Assembly (NCBI RefSeq): GCF_964199755.1
Contig: NC_133903.1
Location: 2,356,001-2,420,000, forward strand
Direction of reading: 5' to 3'
DNA length: 64,000 nt
Origin: Larus michahellis
Taxonomy: Eukaryota; Chordata; Aves; Charadriiformes; Laridae
Within the stretch, counting starts at the first letter, position 1. Every line of letters starts with the position of its first letter. The position numbers were made by a program, and so were the translations under genes. Under the pieces are notes generated by a model, which was not told the DNA's origin, did no database searches, and worked only from the letters and a program-made list of their open reading frames with translations. Positions 51,687 to 63,199 of this stretch are shown here, in pieces.

Positions 51687-51895
51687 GTGGGGCATCTGTG
51701 TCCAGTTCTGGGCTCCCTGGTTCAGGTAAGATAAGGAACTACTGTGGAGAGTCCAGCGGAGGCCTACAAAGATGTTCAGGGCCCGGAGCATCTCTGTGCT
51801 GAGGAAAGGCTGGGAGCCCTGGGGCTGTTTAGCCCGGAGAAGAGCAGACCGAGAGGGATCTCATCAATGCTCAGCAAGAGCTAAAGGGCGCTGGT
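51687..51895 (+). mobile_element. CR1 LINE internal 3' region
   Basis: This matches the CR1 segment 'tgtgtccagttctgggctcc' through 'ctgtttagcccggagaagag' and 'gggatctcatcaatgctcag'. It lacks the 3' tail, so it is truncated at both ends. Confidence 0.88.
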
Positions 51896-52439
51896 GAGGA
51901 ACTACACTGCAGGAAAGAAATGCAGCGGGTGACAGCCCCCAACCCAAAGATCTTGCCCAACACCCAGTTAGTGTCTTGGTTAGGCTGCTGAGCTCCTGAT
52001 TGCTGAGTTCCCACAGCCTAACCCACTCCTTGAGGTCCTTCAGCAGAGCCCTGTAGTTGAATACCCTGTTCTGCTCAGGGGATACAGCCCCAGGACCTGC
52101 CTGTCCCCACCGCCCTGCCCTGAGCTCTACTGACACAGACCTAACGTTGGCCTCAGTGGGACCGGCTGCTCAGATGCTCCATGGAAATCAAGGTGAGCGC
52201 TGCGCCCAAGCCTCACCCAGTGAAGGAAACACAAGTACAAGCCACAGGAACCTATTAGCAGAAAATTCCCCAGCAGAGGAGAGTTTCTGCACACACTAAG
52301 GAAGCTGCAGGTAGCTCCTTCTGCTCTTGCTTTAGAGCATGGAGCAACCAGCCCCAAAAATGTGCTTCTTTCTGAAGAGGAAAGGGAGGGAGCTGCTCGA
52401 AGGGAGCTCTCCTGCATCGGCGCGCGGTCCCTGGCAGCG

Positions 52440-52585
52440 CGCTCAGCGCGGTAATAGAGAGACTGGTAATACCTACATTATTCCTGACACAACGCTTTGC
52501 GGCTGAACAATACATTTGCCAATTCAATTTATTCAAACAAGTTCCTTGGGAAGACAGCAAAGCAAATCCAGGTGGCAATTACCGA
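52440..52585. other. AT-rich island, candidate conserved noncoding element
   Basis: A short AT-rich block containing 'ggtaatacctacattattcc' and 'caattcaatttattc' sits inside GC-rich flanks. No coding potential was seen. Confidence 0.25.
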
Positions 52586-53424
52586 ATTCAGGCTCTGCCC
52601 TGGACTTGGGGAAACAAAGGGGCAAGATATGAGAGAAATAGCAAGTTCTGCTGGAAATCCCACAACCGCAGAATCCTAAGAGCTTTTAATCACGTGCTTG
52701 CTGGTATTCAGCTGAAAAAAAACCCCTGTGTCATTGGGCAAGGAGACAGAGCAGTGTTGCAATTGCTCTGATGTGGCACTTGGCACTTCGGAATATCTTC
52801 GCTACAAAAATTAAATGCTTTTTTTTGTTTTCTTTTGAAAGCACAGCAGAATTGGGCTCCGTGGCCCATTGCAGTGATGTGTAATTGAAGAATAAGAACG
52901 TTCAATAGCTACCAAGACTGACGGAGCTGCAAGTCCCGCTGTGTTGCAGACTGGCTGGCCATGCTGCAGGCGGACAGGCTGGATGCTGCCTACAAGCGTA
53001 GAGGAGCTGTCTGAGAGGGCCAAAGCCTGGTTAGATACCTTCAGCCAAGTGCTGAGTCTCATCAGGTCCCAGACCCTCTTTCCCAGCCCACCAGCACGGA
53101 CACAAGCCCGCAGCCCAGCGCTGGTCCTGTGCCCAGGACGCAGCTCCAAGAGCCTGGATGGCTGAAGGGAGAGAGAAACCGGCTGGGAACCTCCATTTCG
53201 GCTCTGGATGTTCAAGAAAGAAACTTCTGTTGCAGAAGCACAGCTATGGAAAATTTCCTCTTACTAGAGCCTGCAAACCCCACAGCATCAGCTTCCCGCA
53301 CCCCATTCGCAGCCACGGGGTGAGCCCCCCAGATCCTGCTTCGTCTCCCCATCCCACTCCATCCCTCACAGCCCGCCCCAGGGCGGCTGCAGCTCCTCTC
53401 CCAGCAAAGCAATTACACCCGGGT

Positions 53425-53775
53425 TGAATTTGGCCCCAGATGTAAAATTAGGTTAAGCCAAAAGGTGGCAGCATCTTATTCAGTATCGATTTTGCATGAA
53501 TATTTCTCCTATTAGCCATTTTTCTTTCTAATCATAGAATGTAAGTTTGTAAATTACAGAGGTGGAGAGTAAATGTATTGCAACCGCTGGCAAATTGATA
53601 TTTTTGCAGCAACGGTAAACTTTTTCTGATGGCAGATAATTGAAGGGAGCAAGCGTCAGATAAAATTCATAAAGATTTGGACCTACTGGAATAAGACAAA
53701 TGATATTTAATGTTCAGAGTTGTAAAGTAATTACCCTGGGCTCCAATATAATAAATACACAGAGACGGTAAATGG
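53425..53775. other. AT-rich island, candidate conserved noncoding element
   Basis: About 350 bases have a sharp drop in GC, many TAAT/ATTA cores, an ATCGATT site, 'ttgcatgaatattt' and 'gcagataattgaag', with stop codons in all frames. This is the largest such island in the gene desert and the best candidate enhancer. Confidence 0.4.
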
Positions 53776-54126
53776 AGTTTGGCTGACCAGGTGCCTTTGG
53801 CCTGGTGCTGCACGGGGCCCTGCGACAGCCAGGGGGAGGAGAGGGGACAGCCCTCTTGGTACAGGGGGGCGCTTTGGGTTGGTGTCACCCCCAGAAATGT
53901 CCTTCCTCGGGGGGGAAGGAAGGAGCTGCCTCCCAAGCCTGCAGCAGAGCCCTGCAGCCCCGAGCCCCGCTGCTGGGAACCATCGTCACCCACAGCCCTT
54001 CCGCACTGCCAAAGGCACAGGAAGCCTTTGGCTACCTGGCTTCATCCGTTCCTCCCAGCAGCGATCAGCTGCTGCAGGTTCTCCAGCAAGCCCACGGCCT
54101 CCTGTTCTCATGCTCCAGCCAGCGGC

Positions 54127-54414
54127 CATCACCACCCCACATCCATCTCTTCCCCCAGCACCCATCACCACCCCACATCCATCGCTTCCCCCAGCACCCA
54201 TCACCACCCCACGTCCATCTCTTCCCCCAGCACCCATCACCATCCCACGTCCATCTCTTCCCCCAGCACCCATCACCACCCCACGTCCATCTCTTCCCCC
54301 AGCACCCATCACCACCCCACGTCCATCTCTTCCCCAACAACCCGTCACCACCTCACATGGATCTCTTCCCCCAGCACCCATCACCACCTCACATGGATCT
54401 CTTCCCCCAGCACC
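54127..54414. repeat. 36-bp minisatellite, eight units
   Basis: Eight head-to-tail 36-base units begin catcaccacc and end cccccagcacc. Units 1-2 carry 'acatccat', units 3-6 'acgtccat', and units 7-8 'acatggat', which shows stepwise duplication of variants. As 36 is divisible by three, reading frames stay open on both strands, producing spurious open frames of up to 305 codons. Confidence 0.95.
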
Positions 54415-55144
54415 CAAGAGAGCAGCTGGCAGCTAACGAAGAGGAGGGTGACCCACTCCCTGGGCTGGTCACTGCCCTTTACCCAGGGGGGACTGGCCCC
54501 CTAAGGGATGGACATGCCAACCAGAGCTTGGTGCCACTGCCACGGAACAGCAGCACACCTCCCACCTCAGAGGGAAGTTGCAGAGTAACTGCAACACCCA
54601 AAACCAGAAGGTACCAGCCCCCACCTAGCTGCAGCTCCATTCCCACCAGCTGGAAAAGATCAGGAGATGCTTCTCTTACCCTGAGGAACCACCTTCTCTC
54701 CCCTTTTAAAGCCCTGCCTTGATCAGCCCTGTGATGGACCCTTTACCTGCCCAGCCATCTTCATTGCACGTAGCATCTCACTGTGCTTCTAGGCACATCC
54801 AGTCCAGGAGGGAAAAGGAAAAAAAAGAAAGAAAAAAAGGAAAAAAAAGTCTGGCAGTGCCCCATCCCACTTCTCAAAGCAGGATGTCAGTGCAAGCTCC
54901 CTTGGTAAGATATGTGCAGCGCTAAAATGCTTTTAATGCAGGCACCTAACATCGGCGGCTGCTTGGCAAGCGCCTCCCGGCCGCCCCACGGTCAGGGAGA
55001 AAACGTGCTCAAACACACGCCGAGCTGGGAGGTCCCAACCCAGCCCTTCTCCAGGGCTCCTCAAACAGCATCCCACAACCATGAGCCAACAACAGGCCTT
55101 GTTCCTGCTCCACCACCAGTACTCCCACCGCTACCGCGCCTCTG

Positions 55145-55425
55145 TCCCTTTGAAGAAGTTGCTTAGAAATTCAGCAGCAATTATGCAAGCTTTAGTATTA
55201 AAAAATGCACGTGGATCTGAAAGCAAATATGAAGCTGCTGCTGTAACGCTAGCTTTAAGCTGTCTACAGTCCCTAGAAATTCTCAGTGGGATGTTTGAGA
55301 AGGATGTATATGTGTTGACAACATTAAATGATCCATGGCTCAAGGACAGAATTGAAACCATACATCTACTTCATACAGGCGCTGATCACTGGGAGAGTGT
55401 TTTTCTTAAACTAACCACGGAAGGC
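55145..55425 (+). other. AT-rich segment with an open frame, unassigned
   Basis: A low-GC block with an uninterrupted plus-strand frame (ATG at 55,081, stop at 55,524) sits in GC-rich surroundings. The central part reads like ordinary globular protein, with an alternating Leu-rich segment around ALVLKNARGSESKYEAAAV. I do not recognise a family. The minus strand is also open for 76 codons. It may be a remnant of a transposase or retrocopy, an unannotated exon, or a conserved noncoding element that is open by chance. No flanking splice sites were convincing. Confidence 0.3.
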
Positions 55426-56329
55426 CGGGCACCTCATCCTCCCCAGCAAGGCAGGGGCGGCTCGGGGAACAGAAGGCGCACACACGCTCGCACCACACTG
55501 CGGTGCGTAACAGAGCTCCAGTGAAAAGGGAGAGACACATGGACGCCATCAGCAGGAAAAATGTTATTGTGGCTGCACCATCTTTGAGGGAAATTGAGCA
55601 TGTCGCTGCGGCGCATCACCCTCTTCTCCTCACCTCCCAAAGAGGCAGCGCCGCTCGCACGCATCCCTGCAACATCTGGTGGGAGGGCGAGGAGGGGCAG
55701 GATGCCGCGAGATTCGCCGGGGCAAAAATCGGCCAATTCTGCATTCCGTGTCCTCGAGTGCCGCCTCGGATGGCCGTGCGCCTGGGTGCCGCCCGCGGCA
55801 CTGCCGCAGGCTGCGAGAGCCGCCAGCAGCCAGTGCCTCGCGCTGGAAACCTACAGCCTTGCCCATACGCGAAATTCCCAAGGACAAGGAAAAAACTGGC
55901 AGACAACAAGGAGGATTAGGCGGTTCCCCAAGGAACGCAAGAAATGCTGCAAGATTGCATCGTTGCCCATTTCAGTGGGGTGATTAGGCAGCGTTTGCTG
56001 CTGGGAAGATGATTTCTGTTAGGCTATTTTGCGAGCGTTAGCCCATTTTTGCGAGCGTTAGCCCAGCTATTAAGAGTCAGTAGTGGGAAGTGACATTTCC
56101 CCGGGTGGGATAAAGCCAGGCTCCTTGCGGCCGTGGTCTCTTTGCCCCAAACTCCAGGCCTGCCATGGCCAGCACCCTGGAAGCCCTCTCCTTGCTCTGC
56201 GTCCCGGCGCTGGTCGCTGATGCTCTCTGGCTCTCGCTGCTTTGCCGCGTGCTGCTGCCAGTCACCGGGGGGAACCTCCCTCCCTGGCTCTCCAACCCCG
56301 GCACCCCGGCCCCTGGACTCGGGTACCGG

Positions 56330-56545
56330 TTTCCATCATTTCCACTATTACCAAACTAAAGGGTATTTCTTTGCTCCTTCGTTTATGCTGAATGTTTATT
56401 TAATAGGCTGGCCAGCTTCAATTAGGTCTGTGATTACTCACTGATGACAGCTCCAGCATAACAATGTTTACTCTCAAAGTCTATCTCCAAGTGTAGCCTG
56501 TGATATATTTAAGGAGAAGGTATAAAACCATCAAAGTTGAAATAG
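56330..56545. other. AT-rich island, candidate conserved noncoding element
   Basis: About 215 bases include 'tgctgaatgtttatttaata', 'cttcaattaggtctgtgatt' and 'gtgatatatttaaggag', with no open frame of note. Homeodomain-type and forkhead-like (TGTTTA) motifs cluster here. Confidence 0.35.
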
Positions 56546-57599
56546 CTCTGCCTATGGGAGTGAAGTCTCTTTTTAAACCCAAACAGCCGGCAGCTGGCAA
56601 CCAGGCAAAAATGTACGGGGGATATCAACCCCCTTCACCTGGAGATTTGGTCACCCTGGTGAAAGCCTCATTCGGTTGAGTTCTCCAGATGTCTTTGCCT
56701 TGTCACTGACAGGCGGAACTCCTTGCTACAGGATTCGGATTGTCTGAAGTTTAGCAGCTGCAAGTTCATTTTCTGGTCTGTTTTTGGATGAAGCCCCTGG
56801 GTGATTGGTTCGAAAGCGCCACGGCTGGTGGCTGGAAGTGAAACGCAGCATCTTTGGGTCAGATACGTCCCCTCACTGCACACCTGAAGTGCTTGGGGTG
56901 CCTTGGCAGGAGGACGTATGGCAAAAGTAATATCCAAAGCCATCGCCTGGACATGGTTTTACTTCTCAGGAAAAGTCAGTGGAAGTTCCGGGTCTCCCTG
57001 TCTCAGAAAATTGCATTTTTAGACCCCGGAGTCTGTGCCCTCGCAGGGTGCCCAGCCTGACTGCCCTTACAAGCCCGGCACCCAGACGGTGAGCTGGGCA
57101 AGAGCCGGGGAAGGAGGGAGGAGAGGTGGCTTCGGGGTGGCGGAGGATGCCTCTCCCCCACCCCACCACCCACCAGCCAAGGTGGTTGTGCAAGAGCATC
57201 CCAAGGAGAGAGTCCCGCCCCGCTCGCAGTGTCTTGTGGTGGGAACGGCTTCTCTATGTCCCGGCAGGTTAATCAGCTGCTTGGAGTCTCATTAGTGCCA
57301 GACACTCGTATCACGAAGAGGCGGCTGGGTGTGAAGCCAGGCTTGCCGTTGGCCGAGCACACCAGCCAGCGTGTCCAGCTCCCGCCCGGGACACAGCCCA
57401 GTCCTATCGCAGCCCTTCAGACCCACTGGGATGACCCCAGTCTGGCCATCGCCCCAGAGAGGGAACGGAAAGCGAAGGTTTAGGAGGGATAGGAAACTTC
57501 CTGGCTTTAATTCACTGAACTCTTTTGTTTCCACCACATTTAATATCTTAGAAATTACGAGTCGCTGGGACCTGGGTGAGCCGAAGGAGAAGGCGTGAT

Positions 57600-57850
57600 C
57601 TGTGAGGCCAATTAAGAGGCCGATGGCACATAGTGAAACGGGAGCCCCTCGGGGGAGGCCAAGGTTACATAAATAAGCGTGTGAAGGAGCTGCACTGAAT
57701 CTGCAGACACGCAGCCACTAGTGATGCCCCTTTGAGTCTAGGAAAATTAAATATAAATAATAAATGTTTAACCACACAGCAAATAAATACAATGAGGCAC
57801 CTTTAAAAATTATACTAATAAACACCAAGCTGTTGTCCTTCTGCCCAGGG
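57600..57850. other. AT-rich island, candidate conserved noncoding element
   Basis: This block includes 'ggccaattaagaggcc', 'aaaattaaatataaataata' and repeated ATAAATA. It is noncoding and flanked by GC-rich sequence. Confidence 0.3.
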
Positions 57851-58629
57851 CGGCTGAGCATCTTCTGCATTTCGGAGACAAAGAGCACAACAGAGGGGCT
57901 GTGTCTGGGGGGGCTCTGCTCAGCCCGGTTGTCTTCACCCCCACTCTGCCGTCCTTGGATGAACCCCAGGACAGCACGGAATAAAACACCCAGCGAAACT
58001 GGAAATAAAATAGTGCCAAGCTCACAGAGTGGATGTCAGGGCCCCCGCTCCAGACGCAGCTCACCTCTGCCTGCGTGATCCCAATAGGCCGCTTCTGGGA
58101 ACCCGAGAGCAGGATCTTGGGTCTCGGAGGAGAAGCCCAGAGCTTCCTTGTGATGATACAAATGTTCAGCTGGAGCTGCCGGGTCCCCAGAATTGCTCTG
58201 TGTCAGCACTCGCTTTACAATAAGAGCTCTGCTTCCCAGCTTCCCCGTTTTACTGCTTCCTCGGAAGAAGGGGAAAAATGAAATGGAGATATAAAAAATA
58301 AAGGGGTCATTTATAGTTAAGCACATTAGGATGGGAGCGAGAGAATAAAGCGGTGAGAATGGCTCGGCCGGGGGCCTACAGGGACTTGTTCCCGGGTACT
58401 GGCACGGTCTTTACTAGGTCGCTTGAACCTTTTGTGCTCTGCTGCGGAGCTTGGACCTGGGCTATATATCACCGGCCTTGCTGCGGAGCATGGCGTGCGA
58501 GCGCCTTGCCGTCCCTACACCCAGGCTTCTCCCACTCGCGCCGGGATGTATAGTTTATGGGTGACTTCCACAGATGGCCAAAGCAACCGGATCAAAGCCA
58601 AGAGGTGGTGCAGCAGAGAGCACGGGATT

Positions 58630-58880
58630 AAATGCCTATCAAGTGCCTTTCCTATGATGTAATTTCATTTCTCCCCAAATTCTGCAGGGAAGGAGCGGGG
58701 CAAAAGGCCTTCCTTGCTGTGATTAGACATTCCCGGGCAGTTTAATTATAGTCTGCAGCTTCTTAAACACTTGCGCAATAAACCCACAGAGAGCTGCCTT
58801 CCTACTGTAGTTAGTTATCGCTTTCTTTTCTTCCCAGCCCCTGGGATTTGGTTCCACATTTACTAGAGGACACTGGAGCC
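58630..58880. other. AT-rich island, candidate conserved noncoding element
   Basis: This block includes 'tatgatgtaatttcatttc', 'cagtttaattatagtctgc' and 'gtagttagttatcgc', noncoding in all frames and inside GC-rich flanks. Confidence 0.3.
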
Positions 58881-59224
58881 AAACGCTCCGTGGGGCTACG
58901 CCGGCTGTCACCGGGGAGCTTGTGCCTGAGCTAAATGCGTCCCTCGAGTTGGGTTGACTCGGTGGCAGCTGACGCTGGTCTTTGGGTTTCTTTAGCCCGT
59001 GGCCTCTGACCGCCTCTGGTTTTGATGAGCCCCCGAGCCTGCACCGAGCCCCCGCATCTCACCCGTCTCTAACGGCTTCAGATTCCCACTTCCCAGCAAC
59101 TGCAACCTCTTCGTAGCAAAACCCTGCTCCTGGGCACGCCACCACGTGTAGGAAGCAGCTGGTTCTGGTGACAAAGGTAGTACCCGGAGCTCAGTGCTGG
59201 TTTTGACACTCAAGCAGGGACACA

Positions 59225-59425
59225 AATATTCTCCAGCCTTTACATCCTTTCTCCATTTTAACTCATGGCTTCATTAGACTAATTTGTTTCCAGGTTGGAG
59301 GATGAATAATGAGCCTCAGCCTGTGGATGCATAATTAAGTTTCAATAGTGAATGTTTTTATCTAACCTTGTTTTCATTTTTATCCTCAGTACCTGAATTA
59401 CAAGTTTGAGATTTAGGGCTGCAGG
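59225..59425. other. AT-rich island, candidate conserved noncoding element
   Basis: About 200 bases include 'cattagactaatttg', 'gatgaataatgagcc' and 'gatgcataattaagtttcaa', a cluster of ATTA cores with no open frame. Confidence 0.35.
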
Positions 59426-59739
59426 TTTGCCTTCGCATCAAACCCAGACCTTTACACCTCCACGAGGTGCAACAGTGCTCTGGATCCCCCAGGACAGGGC
59501 CCAGCGGTGACACCATGGGGTGTCATTTGAGCCAGGTCCGGTCATCAGGGATAATAAGGGAAAGAGAAATAGTTAATAACAAAATGGCTTTTCCCCTGAC
59601 ACAGTCAATACAGCACACAATCCCTGGTCCCCGGTTTCTGTGGGGTCTGTACGCTGATAACTCCTCTGCGGTGGGATGGCACACCTCAACGGCAAAGGTC
59701 ACCTGGAGCATCTTGGCGGGTCCCACGATCCTGCTGCAT

Positions 59740-60085
59740 TGCCTAACGTGGTATCCAAACTCCATCCAGCTTTTTCCGGTCCCCTCAGATGTAGTTGCCT
59801 TTGTTTCTACAATTATAATACATCCCTGCAAATTCCCCGGGCTGTCCCTGTCCCCCCATGCCCTGCAAGTGCCTCCTTGGCATTCCTTGGCCATTAAGGT
59901 CCCCATGCCCTGGCTCCCTCCGCTCACCGATGATTCCCTCCAGCCTTCCCGTTGTTGTTCTTTTCAGCGCTGCAGGGTTTCCGTCAGGCTTTTCCGCTGA
60001 TCTTTTTGGCCTTTCACTGCTCCTGCCATCGTCAAAAGGGTTTTCCATAATTCCCTGTCTACGGGGATGATTTTAGGGATAAGAA
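59740..60085 (-). mobile_element. Probable degraded endogenous retrovirus gag (capsid-nucleocapsid) fragment
   Basis: Read on the minus strand, the segment 60,050-59,950 has a capsid-end-like charged helix composition. About 59,830-59,800 carries a zinc-knuckle-like block in which the first Cys of the expected Cys-x2-Cys is replaced and a stop follows. At least one frame change separates the two parts. No LTRs or pol were recognised. It is an old, non-functional fragment if correctly identified, and the assignment is tentative. Confidence 0.35.
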
Positions 60086-60252
60086 ACCAGAGCAATCCCT
60101 TGGTACCTAAAGGATGCTCTCCGGGCTAAGGTAGGGAGCAGAGCGTATCTCGCAGCCTCGGCTCCTGCTCCGGGTGGGAGCCGAAGCGCTGCGGAGGCAG
60201 GCGAGGAGCCCGAGCAGGTACTTAGTACAAATGTTAATAGCGTCATTGTTTA

Positions 60253-60310
60253 TACGGTAGGATTGGAAAGGGTCTCCTGGGTCATCTGGGGCATTGCCCT
60301 TCAGTAACTC
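60253..60310 (-). mobile_element. Short diverged CR1 3' end
   Basis: 'ggattggaaagggtctcctg' followed by 'gtcatctgg' resembles the tail-proximal CR1 block seen better preserved at 45,145. It is very short and diverged. Confidence 0.35.
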
Positions 60311-61591
60311 AGTCCGTGCTCAAACTATCCCAAGGGTATTTTTAGTCGATTCATGAATCCTTTTAGGAATTCGGCCCGGCGACCTCCGTCAGCAAACGAT
60401 TCTTTTGCCTAATTGACTTCACTTTCTGCATGCCCTGTTTTAATACCGCCTTTAAAGTTTGAGGCTTTTTCTTCCTCTCACAGTGTCACCCACTGCTCAA
60501 TTTCGGTAGCTTTTTTTTTCCTATTCCGACTTTTTTATCTGCGTTACAGTTGCTTCCGCAACTCTGTGCTCGGTGAGGTGGGCTCCACCAGGAGAGGCTG
60601 TGCATGGACTAGACGAGGTGACAAGGGTGGGAGATGACCCAAAGGGTCGCCTTCACCCACGTAAACCTCCAGCAGCAGAGCTGGGGACGGTCACCGGGGC
60701 AGGCTGCCTCTCGGCTCCCGCCGCGCTGGCTGCAGCCGAGCAGTGTGCAGGGTCCCCGTTTTCCCTGGTGTCTTCAATTTTACTATCAAAAGAACAACAG
60801 ACGGGGAAGGAAAATAAAGAGGATTAAACAGTGGGTTTTTTTATCAATTTTTTCTTGTTCGTTAATATTCTTCTATTTAGATCCACTGCTCCATGCCACA
60901 TCATCACTGCATTACTTTTTGCAACAGAGCCAATTTTGAGCATGTCGCAAGGAAATGTTTTCGGAGAAAAAGGGGAGAGGCAGTGAAGACGCAAGTCAAG
61001 GGGCTGCTACCAACATGCATCGCCCAGCTGAGGAGGCTGCGTGCCCACACTCCCCGGCGCTGCCCGGGGTCACTGTCCCTGCGGACCCGCCGGCTGTTGG
61101 CTTGTGTGGTTGTTCCCAAATGGGCTTCATCAGAACAAGCTGAAGTCAACATGAAACTTCTGGTAATCGGACTTGATCCGTTCGGTGTAGGTTGTGGAGT
61201 ACCCTCAGCAGCGCACGCAGCGGTGTAACCTCCAACATGGGGAAGCACAGGGCAGTAGCGCTTCTGCTGGCATGAGCCCCTCATTGACCTGGTCTTCATT
61301 CATTTTCCTTTCCATCTTCTTCAGATTTGGTGGAAGGGTAACAATTTACGTCTCCTTGTGATGCACAGCTTTGAGTCAGCTGCAAACTTAGCAGAGGCTT
61401 TACCCTGGGAGTGGCTTTGTGTGTGCAACCTCTCTGTATGAGGAGAGAAGGAGGGAGGAAGCCTGGAGCAGGGAACCTGAGGCAGCTGGTCAAACGGGAG
61501 TTTGAGTGACCTACGTGAATCCTTGGGATCAGCCAGGCAGAATTTCTTTTAAATAAACTATGCAAAAGTGCAAGCTTCAGAAGACAGTTTC

Positions 61592-61607
61592 TTTTTTTTT
61601 TTTTTTT
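61592..61607. repeat. Poly(T) run
   Basis: Sixteen T, followed by CCCCAG. No retrocopy could be recognised on either side. Confidence 0.8.
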
Positions 61608-62589
61608 CCCCAGGAATGCTACATTTTAGAGAAAAAATAACTGTAAAATGAAGATGGTCTGATTTGATGAAGTCAGCAGAGCTGTGGGCAGGACAAAGAC
61701 CATGCTCTCCACATCAGTCTCCGATTCATCATCACAGCCAACTGGTAAATATTTGCTTCTTCTAGTGATCAGCTGAAAGGTTCTCTCATTCCCACAATAC
61801 CATCATCTTTGCAAATTACTTTTATTCTAGTGAAATGCAAAAACAAAAATCCTGACTGTTTTTAATTGAAAACAAATGAAAAAAAGAGGAAAAGGCTTTT
61901 ACAATAATAAAAGCATGGACTGTAGTTTAAATAAGTTCTTTCTAATTTTCTCCCAAATAGTTTGATACTTAAAAAACTCTGCCAAGAGGGTGTTTTTGTG
62001 CAACTGTATCTATCCTCTGCCTGGCAAATTGATCATACCAAGTGGATTCACAGGGCAGGGCTGAGCAGGTCTCAACCCTTCCTCCTTTTCCAGCAGAAGC
62101 CAAAGACGTTGCCATACACCACGATACAGCCATGATTTGGGGTGTTTGCGTGGGACTAGGCACCCCAGGGCAAGCCAGGGAGGGCGTGGATAGACCTAAG
62201 TGGTGCAAGCAACTCGCATCATTTGGGAAATCCAACCAGGATGCTCATGGTGCAGCGCCAGGACAGAGCTCAGGGAGGTCCTGGGACCTCCATCCTCGGG
62301 AGATGCTCAGCTCCACTGCACGGGGCCTGGCTTGACGCTGAACTTGGCCTTGCCTGGATCAGAGGTCGGACCAGAGCCCTCCAGACCCTCCTTCCAGACC
62401 CCAAGTTTCTGGGGTACCATGACGCTTCGGTGCCCTTGTTCCAGCACAGGTTCCTTGAGGGCCACCAGCAGGTCATTGCAGGTGGCCCCCGTGGCATTTG
62501 GTCTCCAAACAGGACCGGGGCTGGGCTCCCGTGAGGACAGGTATCCCCATCCAGCACCAGCTCCTTCCCCCAGCACTCGCTAATACCCG

Positions 62590-62885
62590 CTTCTCAAAGC
62601 ACCTCAAGTTTTTCTTGAGGAGGAAGCGAGTATTAAAAGCCTTTCCAAATTATATAGAAGCCTTTGTTATTTTAAGTGACTTTCACTCCCCCCTTCTCCG
62701 TTTGACTTTGTTACCTGATGCTCAAGGAATGCATTTTCCCCTCTATTAAATGTTTTAACCGCGTACGAGTTCCATCTTAATGTTAGCATCTTTAATAGTA
62801 GAATATTACCATATTAATTGCTATTGTGAACCAGAAGATACTTATATCATCCAGGCTTTCATTACCGTCATGGAGGGATTTTTCC
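62590..62885. other. AT-rich island, candidate conserved noncoding element
   Basis: About 290 bases include 'ccaaattatatagaag', 'catattaattgctattgtg' and 'gctttcattaccgtcatgg'. ATTGT (SOX-like) and TAAT motifs are close together. It is noncoding and bordered by GC-rich sequence. Confidence 0.35.
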
Positions 62886-63199
62886 TACTGAGTCAAAAGT
62901 GACCACTTTCCTTAATCCCCTATTTAAAAGCCCTGCGATTCCTCCTGACATGCCTAGGACGAGGGTGGGCAGCGTTTTTCCCAGGGACAAACTTGGAATT
63001 AAAGGCATTAATTTCCCAAGGAACGGCAGCCCTTTCCCAACCTGCTGCGGGTTTCCCGGCCGTCGGGTGGTGGGGCAGTTAGTTTTAAAGCAATTAAGGG
63101 ACAGCCACCCCCCTCAGGCCTCCCCTGCCCGTGGCGGGGACGGGAGGACAAGGGGGAATTAGCCGGGAGAACAATAGGGATTCAATAAAGCCCGGATCA

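Noticed and set aside
53805..54722. 305-codon open frame
   Set aside because: It is dominated by the 36-bp minisatellite, and three frames are open in parallel.
61570..61630. Poly(T) followed by CCCCAG as a splice acceptor or retrocopy tail
   Set aside because: No coding exon or processed-gene sequence lies on either side.
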